Positions 55,661 through 64,000 of a stretch of DNA of 64,000 bases are shown in pieces. This DNA is from Pseudomonadales bacterium (GTDB taxonomy: Bacteria; Pseudomonadota; Gammaproteobacteria; Pseudomonadales; Azotimanducaceae): the NCBI GenBank assembly GCA_017642855.1, contig JAEPOO010000002.1:1-64000 (forward strand), given 5' to 3'. The stretch's first letter is position 1. Every line of letters starts with the position of its first letter. The position numbers and the translations under genes were made by a program. The notes beneath the pieces were generated by a model, which saw only the letters and a program-made list of their open reading frames with translations, was not told where the DNA came from and ran no database searches.

Positions 55661-57012
55661 TTGATGATCGTCATGATAAAGACAACCGCGATTCCCAGGG
55701 GCGCCAGCACTCTGATTAGCCACAACAAACAGCTCACAACCAGACTAGGCGCATCAGACAATTGCTCGGCCAAAATCTTCCGATCAAGTACCCAACCTGC
55801 AAACAACCCAATGAGGATACCACCAAGCGGCAAAATGATGTTGTTAGAAACATAATCCATCGTATCGAAAAACGTTTTGCCTGGCAGCAGTTTCACATCA
55901 GACCATAGGTTAAAGGACAACGCACTACCAATCCCCACCAACCACGCCAGGGAACCAATGACGATGGCGCTCGTTTTACGAGTGACCTTTGCTTTTTCAA
56001 CAACCCAGGCAACGGCTGGTTCGCCAATTGAGATCGCTGAAGTAATTGCCGCGAACCCAACCAACAAAAAGAACAAGGTGCCAAAGAACTGCCCGCCAGC
56101 CATTTGACCAAAAGCAATCGGCAAAGATATGAACATTAGCCCTGGTCCAGCCGATGGTTCGAGTCCGTTCGCGAAAACAATCGGAAAAATCACCAATCCT
56201 GAACAGATTGCGACCAGCGTGTCTATGACAGCAATCGTCAATGCAGAATTTACAATCGAAGCTTCTTTCGGCAGATATGCGCCATAGGCCATGATCGCAC
56301 CCATCCCCAGGCTAAGGGTGAAAAATGCCTGTCCCATCGCCATCAGAATAGAATCACCCGTGAACTGATCGGTTTTAAATGCAAACAGGAAAGCAAGTCC
56401 TTCCTGGAAATGACCCGAGCTGAATGCCGCCCAGGCCACTAACGCGAGCAGCAGGAAGAACAGGGTTGGCATCAAGTACCTGACCGTTGTCTCTAGCCCC
56501 TTACCCACACCCCGGGCGGCAATGATCGTCGTAATGATCATAAAAAGCGTATGCCAACCTAATACTTTAACCGGATCACCTGTGAACGATTGGAACGAAG
56601 AAGTTGCGAACTCAGCGCCCGCGTCGACAAAAACGCCTCTTCCCATGTCAATCAAATAAGCCAGCGCCCAGCCTGCGATGACGGAGTAGAACGACAGGAT
56701 CATGAATCCCGCGAGCGCACCCATCCAACCAATGGCTTGCCATGCCGAACTTCCTTCTGATCGAGCCGTCAGAGTACGCATCGTATTGATGGGGCTTTGT
56801 CTCCCAGCTCGGCCAAGCACGATCTCTGCAATCATGATGGGTATACCTATCAACGCAATACACCCGATGTAGGCAAGCACGAACACACCGCCGCCATTTT
56901 CACCTGCGACATAGGGAAAGCGCCAAATGTTACCCAAGCCAACTGCAGATCCTGCAACCGCCAAAATGAACATTAGCCGGGAAGACCACATGCCGTGCAC
57001 AGACTCAGACAT
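55657..57012 (-). CDS. Neurotransmitter:sodium symporter (SNF) family transporter
   Basis: A Na+-dependent amino-acid transporter of the LeuT fold, 451 aa. The signature [24 protein letters not shown] in helix 1 (key G-L-G-N-x-W-R-F-P-Y) and about eleven hydrophobic helices are seen; the substrate is not predictable. The gene overlaps ratA at its 3' end, a linkage not standard in Pseudomonas. It is divergent from smpB with 142 bp between the starts. Confidence 0.92.
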   Translation of the reverse strand: MSESVHGMWSSRLMFILAVAGSAVGLGNIWRFPYVAGENGGGVFVLAYIGCIALIGIPIMIAEIVLGRAGRQSPINTMRTLTARSEGSSAWQAIGWMGALAGFMILSFYSVIAGWALAYLIDMGRGVFVDAGAEFATSSFQSFTGDPVKVLGWHTLFMIITTIIAARGVGKGLETTVRYLMPTLFFLLLALVAWAAFSSGHFQEGLAFLFAFKTDQFTGDSILMAMGQAFFTLSLGMGAIMAYGAYLPKEASIVNSALTIAVIDTLVAICSGLVIFPIVFANGLEPSAGPGLMFISLPIAFGQMAGGQFFGTLFFLLVGFAAITSAISIGEPAVAWVVEKAKVTRKTSAIVIGSLAWLVGIGSALSFNLWSDVKLLPGKTFFDTMDYVSNNIILPLGGILIGLFAGWVLDRKILAEQLSDAPSLVVSCLLWLIRVLAPLGIAVVFIMTIIN

Positions 57013-57089
57013 GGATTACTACCTTCTTTTTGTTAGTGATCGTCAAAACACTATTGTCGCACCTGATCGTGCACCAAAAAACCTGTTAA

Positions 57090-57117
57090 GTGACAAACCA
57101 CAAGATAAGCCTATAAT
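57090..57117 (+). promoter_or_regulatory. Promoter for smpB
   Basis: GTGACA (57090-57095), a 16-bp spacer and a perfect TATAAT (57112-57117), about 38 bp before the smpB ATG. Confidence 0.65.
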
Positions 57118-57154
57118 AGCGCCCCCCGAGCTTGACGCGACCCTCGGTTTACAG

Positions 57155-57631
57155 ATGGCCAAGAAACCGAAAGTACAATCCAACACCATCGCCCTGAACA
57201 AACGTGCGAAGTTCGATTACCACCTGCATGACAAATTCGAAGCAGGCGTCGCACTGGAAGGGTGGGAAGTGAAATCACTGAGGGCTGGCAAGTGTCAGCT
57301 CATGGACACCTACGTGCTTTTACAAAACGGCGAAGCTTTCTTACTGGGTTGCAACATTACGCCATTGCCGTCTGCATCCACGCACGTCAATCCAGACCCG
57401 CAGCGCACCAGAAAACTGTTGCTGCACAAAAAGGAAATCGCGAGGTTGATTGGCGCAACCCAACAGAAAGGTCAGACTTGTATTCCCGTTGCCCTATATT
57501 GGAAAAACAACAGGGTGAAATGCGAAATCGCATTGGCCACGGGTAAAAAGGAACACGACAAGCGTGCAACGATTAAAGAGCGGGACTGGAGCCGGGATAA
57601 GTCGAGGCTTCTAAAGTCTGGAAATCAGTAG
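57155..57631 (+). CDS. smpB: SsrA-binding protein SmpB
   Basis: The protein partner of tmRNA in rescue of stalled ribosomes, 158 aa. It has [33 protein letters not shown] (key [10 protein letters not shown]), [11 protein letters not shown] and the basic C-terminal tail [13 protein letters not shown]. The ATG at 57155 gives [18 protein letters not shown], the family start. Its RNA partner ssrA begins 135 bp downstream. Confidence 0.97.
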   Translation: MAKKPKVQSNTIALNKRAKFDYHLHDKFEAGVALEGWEVKSLRAGKCQLMDTYVLLQNGEAFLLGCNITPLPSASTHVNPDPQRTRKLLLHKKEIARLIGATQQKGQTCIPVALYWKNNRVKCEIALATGKKEHDKRATIKERDWSRDKSRLLKSGNQ

Positions 57632-57659
57632 TTGAACTGATCAAAAGTGCCCATATATA
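57632..57659 (+). promoter_or_regulatory. Probable ssrA promoter
   Basis: TTGAAC (57632-57637), a 16-bp spacer and TATATA (57654-57659), directly after the smpB stop. A 9-bp hairpin AGATTTGGC/GCCAAATCT (57742-57762) sits 4 nt before the mature tmRNA 5' end and may take part in 5' processing. Confidence 0.5.
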
Positions 57660-57766
57660 GATCGTGATAGAATGGACACTCGCTTTCGCCACTTCGCTCC
57701 GTTTCTTTGAAACGTCACTGCAGTGGCTGGCGCGTCGTTCAAGATTTGGCTTTGCCAAATCTCTGA

Positions 57767-58149
57767 GGGGGTGACTTGGCTTCGACGCCGGTTACAAAAC
57801 CTGAGGTGCATGTCGAGAGGGTAGTGACTCTCGTAAATCAATCACTGTAACTTTTATAGTTGCCAACGACGAAAACTACGCACTAGCTGCCTAAACATTT
57901 CTTTTTAAGAAAAGCTTAGGAATTTAGCTTAACCCGGGGCGGATGTGCCCATGTATTCAAACCGGGTGCTCGACTCATGGGACCGCTGCCAGACCCCGCT
58001 TGTGGTTAAAGCAGTTAAATATGAAGCAAGCTCGCCTTTCGATCCCTGTTTGTCGGGCCAGCGGAAGGTTAAATAGTAGACAAACTAAACATGTAGAGCT
58101 GATGGCGGAGAACTGACGGACCCGGGTTCAATTCCCGGCACCTCCACCA
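57767..58149 (+). ncRNA. ssrA: Transfer-messenger RNA (tmRNA)
   Basis: A 383-nt one-piece tmRNA. The tRNA-like ends pair as GGGGGTG/CACCTCC with the G3-U70 identity pair for alanine, T-loop GGTTCAATTCC and encoded CCA. The tag reading frame (57862-57894) encodes ANDENYALAA followed by TAA, the same peptide as in E. coli, so tagged proteins should go to ClpXP. The order smpB-ssrA is common in gammaproteobacteria. Confidence 0.97.
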
Positions 58150-58152
58150 ACA

Positions 58153-58181
58153 AAAAAAGCCGGGCATCGCCCGGCTTTTTT
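58153..58181 (+). terminator. ssrA terminator
   Basis: A stem GCCGGGC/GCCCGGC with a 3-nt loop, flanked by A-run and six Ts, starting 3 nt after the tmRNA CCA. Confidence 0.9.
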
Positions 58182-58197
58182 CGTTCCTGATGGCACT

Positions 58198-60558
58198 TTA
58201 GTCGAAGTACTTTCTGAACAGGATACCCACAGTTCGTGGGGTATTTGTTCGGAAGGCAAGACGAGCTCTACCACCTCGCTCACGGTCAAAAGACAGATCA
58301 GCGTTTTCATCAGTGATGTTGTTTACATAGATCGCAGTTTCCCAATCATCTTTCACAATACCCAAACGCAGGTTTACCAGCGTGTATGGGTCAAGTTCCA
58401 GATCAAGGACTGTCTGCTCAGCACCCGTTGCGCCGCCAAATGGCAAACCAGATGAGAAGACACCAGCGCCATTGACCTGGTCGCTCGGCTGAGTGAATCG
58501 GTCGCCCACGTGATGAACGGTTGCTGAGAAGTAACCGTCGCTGCCACCAAACAACTCTGTAGAGAAATTATAAGTTGCAGATGCAGCGAGCTGCAGCTCG
58601 GGGACTGACGCAAGTCGATTGCCATCCTCAACACCACCTAGAACGCCACCGGTGTCGGCAATGACCGTATCGTCAAACTCGCTTTCCAGAATGCTACCGG
58701 CTAGCGTCAGCACAAGGTTATCGGTTGGATTTGCTGCAAGTTCGAATTCCATACCTGTGGTATGCGCTTCCTCAACGTTAAACGAGATACGTGAAGAGCA
58801 TGAGCCGGCGTCCAGCGTTACCTGTAGGTCCTCAATTTCTGAGTGGAATACCGCGAAGTTCAGTGTCACGCCATTGTCCCAGTCAGCTTTGAAACCAGTT
58901 TCATAGTTCCACATGGTTTCGTCATCATAAGCCTGGAAGCCGCCAAAGGTTGCCAGATCACCTGCGGAACAAAGGCCAGTATTAAGCGGATCGTTCACAC
59001 CACCCAAGCGAAAACCCTGTGAAGCCTGAGCGTTTAGAGTTACGTTTTCATTCAGCTCGTAGGCTGCAAGAACTCTTGGGTTGAATCCGTCAGAGTCTGT
59101 CTTATCGACAACACCGGAGTCACCCGCAGCAAACAGGCCGCCGGTTGTAATCGTTCGCTCTTCCTCGAAATCGTACCAACGACCACCAAGTGTCAGGCTC
59201 AGCTTGTCACTGACGTCGTAGGTGAGTTCACCAAAAACGGCCAACTGCTCAATGTCATAGGGCAGGTTCGAGTTAAATGGTGAGTTCAATTCCGGAAATC
59301 CATTTCGAACTGCATCGGACGTGCCACCACCCAGGATTAGATCTGTGTAGAAATCGTATCCAGGTGTTGGCAGTCGCTGAGCGTAACTTCGTTCAACATC
59401 CGAGTAGAAGGCACCAACCAGCCATTGAAGGCGGGAATCTGAATTCGAACTGATTCGGATTTCCTGAGTGAACTGTTCAAGCTGAGTGGTATCCCTCAGG
59501 TTAGATGGAAGCAGGACCGCGTCATCGGGATATCCAAGATCAACACTTACAGAACCCGTCAACGCACTCGCGTCACGACTAACCAGTATGTCGCGATCAA
59601 GGAAACTGGAGACGCTGACAAAGTCAAAAGAGTCAAAACCGACTTCGATGGTCAGGTCAACCAGTGTTGTATCGTCTTCGAACCGCTCCGGTTGCAGCAG
59701 ATACTGCTCTCTTTCATCCAACTGGATTGCCGGTCGAGTCGTTGTGTACGGATTCGCGTAAAGATTGAAAACTTCCTGACGGTTGAATCCATCCGCCTCA
59801 ACCTGCTGGAAGACAACACGCGGCGTAATCACTACGTTATCGGACGCTTCCCAGCGCAAGGCAGCACGAATACCGCTGCGGTTGCCTGAGTTAACGTCTT
59901 TATCGATATCACCGTTTTCTCCCAGAGCATCAATAAAGCCTGCATACTCTGTTGAGTAACCAACAAGACGAAGTGCCGTGTTATCCGTTAATGGCACGTT
60001 AACCATACCTTTTACATGACCACCCTCATTACCATCGGTGACGGTGTTCACATCAAACTCCATGGAACCTGAGGAAACGCCGATCTCAGGCTGGTTGGTA
60101 ATGTAACGAATGGTTCCACCCACAGAACCAGAACCGAACAGCGTACCCTGGGGTCCGCGGAGTGTTTCCACTCGATTCAGATCGTACAAATCCAGATCTG
60201 GAGTAAACAGAGAAAGAGAAATCACGGATTCGTCGAGATATACCCCTACCTGCTCTTTTACGCCTGGTTGGTCACGGATAATTTGACCTGCAGATACACC
60301 ACGTATTGCTACCTGGCTCTGCCCGGGTCCCAAATTCTGAACAATCAGCCCTGCAACATTCCTGGAAAGCTCTTCGATATTGGTGGCGCCGCTGCGCTGT
60401 ATGTCTTCCTGCGACTGGGCATTGATGGAAAATGGTACTTCTTGGATGGTTGATGCCCGCTTGGTCGCGGTCACCACAACTTCTTCAATTGTCTCTTCTG
60501 CCTGCACCGCACTACATAGTGCCGCCGTCAGAAAAAGTGTCGTTGCTTTCAGTTTCAT
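58198..60558 (-). CDS. TonB-dependent outer-membrane receptor
   Basis: An outer-membrane active transporter of 786 aa. A signal peptide (1-20, cleavage after AVQA), a TonB box in EEVVVTATK (about 25-33), a plug domain (VPFSINAQSQEDIQRSGATN, then RVETLRGPQGTLFGSGSVGGTIRYIT) and a 22-strand-type barrel are present. The C-terminus ends RKYFD rather than in a terminal Phe. The plug wording is typical of the large marine TonB receptor group (often for plant, aromatic or terpenoid compounds) rather than of siderophore receptors; the substrate is unknown. A GAGGGGG Shine-Dalgarno precedes the ATG. It lies just downstream of ssrA in opposite orientation. The 170-bp gap to the next gene shows only weak hairpins. 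Confidence 0.93.
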   Translation of the reverse strand: MKLKATTLFLTAALCSAVQAEETIEEVVVTATKRASTIQEVPFSINAQSQEDIQRSGATNIEELSRNVAGLIVQNLGPGQSQVAIRGVSAGQIIRDQPGVKEQVGVYLDESVISLSLFTPDLDLYDLNRVETLRGPQGTLFGSGSVGGTIRYITNQPEIGVSSGSMEFDVNTVTDGNEGGHVKGMVNVPLTDNTALRLVGYSTEYAGFIDALGENGDIDKDVNSGNRSGIRAALRWEASDNVVITPRVVFQQVEADGFNRQEVFNLYANPYTTTRPAIQLDEREQYLLQPERFEDDTTLVDLTIEVGFDSFDFVSVSSFLDRDILVSRDASALTGSVSVDLGYPDDAVLLPSNLRDTTQLEQFTQEIRISSNSDSRLQWLVGAFYSDVERSYAQRLPTPGYDFYTDLILGGGTSDAVRNGFPELNSPFNSNLPYDIEQLAVFGELTYDVSDKLSLTLGGRWYDFEEERTITTGGLFAAGDSGVVDKTDSDGFNPRVLAAYELNENVTLNAQASQGFRLGGVNDPLNTGLCSAGDLATFGGFQAYDDETMWNYETGFKADWDNGVTLNFAVFHSEIEDLQVTLDAGSCSSRISFNVEEAHTTGMEFELAANPTDNLVLTLAGSILESEFDDTVIADTGGVLGGVEDGNRLASVPELQLAASATYNFSTELFGGSDGYFSATVHHVGDRFTQPSDQVNGAGVFSSGLPFGGATGAEQTVLDLELDPYTLVNLRLGIVKDDWETAIYVNNITDENADLSFDRERGGRARLAFRTNTPRTVGILFRKYFD

Positions 60559-60728
60559 AAGTCCCCCTCATCTGTTTAGCCCGACGATTTTAGAGAGTCA
60601 GACATAAATATCTACAGAATTCGCGACCGTTTAGCCCTGTTGGAACGCTAAAAGTCGCGATTCATACCGATCACCCGTCAGAGCGGGTAAAAAGAACGCT
60701 TTTTAAGAGCCTGGAAGAATTTACCCAA

Positions 60729-61283
60729 TCACCAACCGCCGGATCCCGGCTCACCTTTGATCGGCCCCTTGAGGTCTTTCGTAACCCAACCACCGTAATA
60801 GCCACCGGGTTGCGGCGTAACACGTTCACTGCCGATGTAGCACTCAAGTCGGGTCGGATAAAAGGCCACCCAAAGATAAAGGTCTCGAAAAGCAGGAAAC
60901 ATCTCGACATAGCGCCAGGCGACTCCCTGAAAATTGGTGAAGTCCAGAGGTTCCGCCAAACCTTTCCATTCGCAAAGTGAGCGACCCGAACCCTTTTCTA
61001 AGGGCACCAGGATATCTTCAGGAGGAAAGTAGTAGGTCGGTGCACCAGCGGTTTCGATCACCCGCTTGCCGCGTGCGGACTTCGCGATCAGCTCACCCCG
61101 CAACTCAACTCGCAGCTCTTCGCGGACGTCTTCGATAAGTGGCGGCCTGGGAAAATCCCAAACCGATTCCTCTCCAGGTTCAGTTGCTTCCGCAAAGGGT
61201 GGACGCGCTTGCCCACGGTATTGCCAGTGACTGCGTGCTGCCGCGATACGCGCATCTTCGGCGAGAATCGGTACTTCAGGCAT
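60729..61283 (-). CDS. DUF427-family protein
   Basis: A 184-aa protein of unknown function. From about residue 60 it shows the DUF427 pattern: a beta-strand pair, VIETAGAPTYYFPPEDI, SLCEWKGLAEPLDF, VAWRYVEMFPAF and the C-terminal GGWVTKDLKGPIKGEPGSGGW (key Gly-Gly-Trp and Gly-Pro-x-Lys-Gly). It starts 9 bp after the carotenoid oxygenase stop and is almost surely in its operon. There is no signal peptide, so it should be cytoplasmic. A role with the oxygenase product is inference only. Confidence 0.8.
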   Translation of the reverse strand: MPEVPILAEDARIAAARSHWQYRGQARPPFAEATEPGEESVWDFPRPPLIEDVREELRVELRGELIAKSARGKRVIETAGAPTYYFPPEDILVPLEKGSGRSLCEWKGLAEPLDFTNFQGVAWRYVEMFPAFRDLYLWVAFYPTRLECYIGSERVTPQPGGYYGGWVTKDLKGPIKGEPGSGGW

Positions 61284-61292
61284 CTATGATTC

Positions 61293-62747
61293 TCAGATCG
61301 CAAATACTTCAGGACTGTAGAAGCCATGGAACTGATGAGGCACATGGTGCTTCAACTTCAACGAACACACCTGATCGTTGATGTCATCCGCCCGATAGAT
61401 CTGCAGCTCACTTTTGTGTTCAAAACCGTTATAGACCACTTCCATCAGGTAGCCGTCATCTTCTTTCTTGGCATTCGTGCTTGGCACAAACAGCGGTTCC
61501 GACCCATAGTAGCCCGGAGGCAGCGCCACAACCGTCGCGTCACCATCAAAAGTCACCCTGGAAATACCGTTAAAGAAACTGTTGCAGCCGTTATCCACGG
61601 AACATGCGGTATAGGTCACATTGTTGCGGGAACCGGCTAGCGCAGTATTGAAAGTTGGGAACTCCGACTCAGTGTCTGATACCTGTTCAACTCGTAGGAC
61701 ACCAGTCGCCATGTTGAGGTGATACCGCATGTACCAACCGCCACCAAACCGGCCGTCCGGATTAAAGACGTCCTGAAGGGTATCGTTGGCTTCAAAATTG
61801 TCCTGGAACATGCCGTCGATGATGATCTCGTCACCTTCTTCGAACGCATTGCCAAAGTGAATGATTGCGCCCGGATCTGTCTCAAAGCGCTTCACTTCCG
61901 TCAGAGTTTCCAGGTCCACCACCACAATCTGCATCGGGATCGACTCATCGAACATCACCTGGTCTGAAATCGTTTTTGTGCCAAGAATAAATGGCAGCAT
62001 GTTGCCGAAGACGATTGAGCCCAGATAGAAGATGGCGTACTGATCTGATAGCGCGAAGTCATGACAGAAAGGGAAGGTCTCCATCGGGATCTGCCCTTTC
62101 TTGAACAGCTTACCTTCGGGACTGATGCGATACATGTTGATGCATGGTTTCGGACCCTTGAGGCCGAATCCGGACACCCCGGCACCAAAATTAATATAGT
62201 CACCCGTTTTGGTGTGTACCTTGCCGTGAGCGCTGAACACCATGGAAGCGTCCAGTTCACCGTCGTAGGTAAACTCACCGATGGTTTCCAGACTTCCCGG
62301 TTTGAGCGCCCAGGGTTTGCCACCTTCATTCAACGCAAGCAGGTGTCCGCCATGATAGATCGTGTTGGTGTTTGCCGGGTTAGCCGGCATTTTTAGAAAG
62401 TTCTTGGGCAGACCGCCGGGTAGTTGAGTACCGAATCCTCGATAGAGAATCTTTTGTGCTGCTGTCTCCTCGATGTACTTGGGCGTTCGTACATAACGAT
62501 TGCGAAAGTGGGCCTTGCCCTCATCGAAGGTAAACGCACACAACATACCGTCGCCATCGAACCAGTGACCGTATTGCTCATCACCAATCCGCTGTCGCCC
62601 GGGACCGTTCCTGAAGAAGGTTCCGCGGATATCCGAAGGCAGATCACCCTCGATGTCATCCAGCTTGTAGTCGTACTCAACGTCCAGATTTTCCAGACCG
62701 CCGTGACAGGAGGGAATTTCGTTTGCACCCAGTGTTTGCAGGCTCAT
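61293..62747 (-). CDS. Carotenoid oxygenase family protein (RPE65/lignostilbene dioxygenase type)
   Basis: A non-heme iron enzyme of the seven-bladed beta-propeller carotenoid cleavage family, 484 aa. The four iron-binding histidines are recognisable in FSAHGKVH, FPFCHDF, IIHFGNAF and the C-terminal HQFHGFYSPEVF. The N-terminal IRGTFFRNGPGRQR and WFDGDGM are family marks. The family cleaves C=C bonds of carotenoids, apocarotenoids or stilbenes; which of these is not visible. No signal peptide. It is flanked by the TauD-type gene (88 bp upstream) and DUF427 (9 bp downstream). Confidence 0.9.
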   Translation of the reverse strand: MSLQTLGANEIPSCHGGLENLDVEYDYKLDDIEGDLPSDIRGTFFRNGPGRQRIGDEQYGHWFDGDGMLCAFTFDEGKAHFRNRYVRTPKYIEETAAQKILYRGFGTQLPGGLPKNFLKMPANPANTNTIYHGGHLLALNEGGKPWALKPGSLETIGEFTYDGELDASMVFSAHGKVHTKTGDYINFGAGVSGFGLKGPKPCINMYRISPEGKLFKKGQIPMETFPFCHDFALSDQYAIFYLGSIVFGNMLPFILGTKTISDQVMFDESIPMQIVVVDLETLTEVKRFETDPGAIIHFGNAFEEGDEIIIDGMFQDNFEANDTLQDVFNPDGRFGGGWYMRYHLNMATGVLRVEQVSDTESEFPTFNTALAGSRNNVTYTACSVDNGCNSFFNGISRVTFDGDATVVALPPGYYGSEPLFVPSTNAKKEDDGYLMEVVYNGFEHKSELQIYRADDINDQVCSLKLKHHVPHQFHGFYSPEVFAI

Positions 62748-62835
62748 GGAGGCTTTACCATCATTATTGGATTGGGAACTTTATGCTATCACGGCGCAAT
62801 AGGGGTGGGGCGCCGTATGTCCGGGAAGTTCTAAC

Positions 62836-63663
62836 TCACACCGGCCTTGCCACGTCCAAAACCGATACCCGTTCACCATACCTGGCAAAGCCTGCATAAT
62901 CGCGCACCGCCTGATGTTGAACGCACCGGTTGTCCCACATGACCAAAGTACCCGGGGACCACTTAACACGGCATTGAATTCGGGGATTTCGAGCGACAAA
63001 CTCGTACAGACCATCCAGCAGCATGTCGCTTTCCCATCGGGGTATTCCTTCAACGTGGGATGTAAAACTACCGTTAACAAACAAGAGCGGCTTACCGGTT
63101 TCAGGATGGTGCACAACCACCGGATGGCTCGCCTTGGGGTAATTTTGGCCGGCTCTCAGTCGAATCCCGTAACTTCTAAGGTCGATCTCTCCATCATGGT
63201 ATGCAAATTTGTTTTGCAGCAGTGACTTCAGATCTTCAGATAACTCTGCGTAAGCTTCGTACATGTTGGCAAACATGGTGTCGCCTCCACCGTTGTCCGG
63301 AACTTTCGTGACGTACAGCAGAGAAGCCATCGGTGGAATCTCTTCACAACTGGCATCCGAATGCCATGCTTCCCCATTGCTCTGTTTCGCGTCCAGGGGG
63401 GTGTCGATGACAAAAATCTCGGGGTCGCCGGTTTTGTTCAAACCGGATTTGAAAGAGGGGTGTATATGAAGCTCGCCAAAGTAGCGACCAAAGCGCTTAT
63501 GCTCAGCCCGAGTGAGTTCCTGGTCCCTGAAAACCAAAACCATGTGCTTTAGCCAGGCGTCACGGAGTGCCTGGACGGTCGCATCATCGAGGGGTTCAGC
63601 AATATTCAACCCGCGTACTTCTGCTCCCATGCCGGGCGTGATGGTTGCAATCTCAAAATTCAT
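62836..63663 (-). CDS. TauD/TfdA-family alpha-ketoglutarate dioxygenase
   Basis: An Fe(II)/2-oxoglutarate-dependent dioxygenase, 275 aa. The iron triad is H101 and D103 in AWHSDAS plus H250, and the 2-oxoglutarate-binding arginine is R261 or R265 in GFARYGERVSV. The N-terminal PGMGAEVRGLNIAEPLDD and HMVLVFRDQELT are typical. The substrate could be a sulfonate, aryloxyalkanoate, carnitine-like or other small acid and cannot be told. It is the first gene of a probable TauD-carotenoid oxygenase-DUF427 unit, divergent from the aldolase-type gene. Confidence 0.9.
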   Translation of the reverse strand: MNFEIATITPGMGAEVRGLNIAEPLDDATVQALRDAWLKHMVLVFRDQELTRAEHKRFGRYFGELHIHPSFKSGLNKTGDPEIFVIDTPLDAKQSNGEAWHSDASCEEIPPMASLLYVTKVPDNGGGDTMFANMYEAYAELSEDLKSLLQNKFAYHDGEIDLRSYGIRLRAGQNYPKASHPVVVHHPETGKPLLFVNGSFTSHVEGIPRWESDMLLDGLYEFVARNPRIQCRVKWSPGTLVMWDNRCVQHQAVRDYAGFARYGERVSVLDVARPV

Positions 63664-63743
63664 GACTGCATTTAAACACAGCTACACTCTGCGCCGGAAA
63701 AATGCTATTACTGCCGGCATGATTCGCTTAGCAGGAACAACCC

Positions 63744-64000
63744 ATGTCAGAAGCCGTCCATGAAGATCAACCGGATATCACAGAAGGCGTTAACTTCCCG
63801 CCTGGTTTAGACAACGTTGATGATGAACGTCGCGAGCGCAAAAGAAAGCTCACCGCTGCACTTCGCGTTTTCGGCAAATTTGGATTTGATGAAGGCGTCG
63901 CCGGCCACTTCACCGTTCGCGATCCGGAAAAGACAGATCATTTCTGGGTCAACCCATTTGGTCGCTCGTTCAAACAGATGAAGGTGTCTGACCTGATCCT
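63744..64000 (+). CDS. Class II aldolase/adducin family protein, N-terminal part
   Basis: The first 85 residues of a protein cut by the right edge. After an acidic N-terminus (SEAVHEDQPDITEGVNFPPGLDNVDDERRERKRKL) comes ALRVFGKFGFDEGVAGHFTVRDPEKTDHFWVNPFG, the start of a class II aldolase/adducin domain (key GHFTVRDP and the W-V-N-P-F-G strand). The longer DxGHxSxRD-type subgroup often acts on decarboxylation or aldol cleavage of small acids. An AGGA Shine-Dalgarno stands 8 nt before the ATG. Confidence 0.85.
   Translation, partial: MSEAVHEDQPDITEGVNFPPGLDNVDDERRERKRKLTAALRVFGKFGFDEGVAGHFTVRDPEKTDHFWVNPFGRSFKQMKVSDLI

Noticed and set aside
56927-57154. N-terminal extension of smpB by 76 residues
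   Set aside because: It overlaps the start of the divergent symporter and the smpB promoter; the family starts at MAKKPK.

Overview
The window is one contiguous, almost fully coding stretch of a gammaproteobacterial chromosome. The gene order closely follows Pseudomonas and its marine relatives. Examples are the tRNA-Thr/Tyr/Gly/Thr-tufB cluster, birA, tyrS-mepM-erpA, dksA-gluQ-cbrB-pcnB, the long run from pnp to grpE (pnp, rpsO, truB, rbfA, infB, nusA, rimP, tRNA-fMet, tRNA-Leu, secG, tpiA, glmM, folP, ftsH, rlmE, yhbY, greA, carB, carA, dapB, dnaJ, dnaK, grpE), and recN-fur-bamE-rnfH-ratA-smpB-ssrA. Together with moderate GC and a TonB receptor/carotenoid-oxygenase locus at the right end, this suggests an uncultured or marine member of the Pseudomonadales/Cellvibrionales area. 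That placement is inference from gene order and protein motifs only.

Left part (1-9.7 kb): partial tufB behind four tRNA genes with two promoters and one internal terminator; a SPOR-domain protein and a biotin ligase with an eroded DNA-binding domain; a tRNA-Ile/tRNA-Ala pair without rRNA genes, separated by two near-identical 80-bp repeats that copy the 3' half of tRNA-Ile; tyrS, a murein endopeptidase, the Fe-S carrier erpA, a bactofilin pair, and a ClC channel. Next (9.7-25.2 kb): hemL and an adenosine-kinase-like gene; an operon aminotransferase-sfsA-hmuU-hmuV-polB whose last four genes overlap by ATGA junctions; dksA with a histone-H1-like Lys/Ala/Pro repeat extension; gluQ; a CbrB-like sigma-54 regulator with no adjacent sensor kinase; a candidate CrcZ-like small RNA; pcnB and acs.

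The middle (25.2-54 kb) holds conserved housekeeping operons for RNA turnover, translation initiation, transcription elongation, cell-envelope precursors, folate, proteolysis, carbamoyl phosphate, lysine/DAP and heat shock. A textbook sigma-32 promoter precedes grpE. The right part (52-64 kb) has recN, a cysteine-free Fur, bamE, the rnfH-ratA pair, a sodium symporter, smpB and tmRNA. After tmRNA the content becomes accessory: a TonB-dependent receptor, a DUF427 protein, a carotenoid oxygenase, a TauD-type dioxygenase and the start of a class II aldolase/adducin gene. These plausibly form an uptake-and-cleavage module for an unknown hydrophobic or aromatic compound.

A recurrent oddity is three short tandem-repeat arrays (23, 23 and 21 bp periods) at the 3' ends of erpA, carB and hrcA. 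They share a GGCGCT-type core, and in two cases they encode the last residues of the protein. No CRISPR array, insertion sequence, phage gene or plasmid function was seen.
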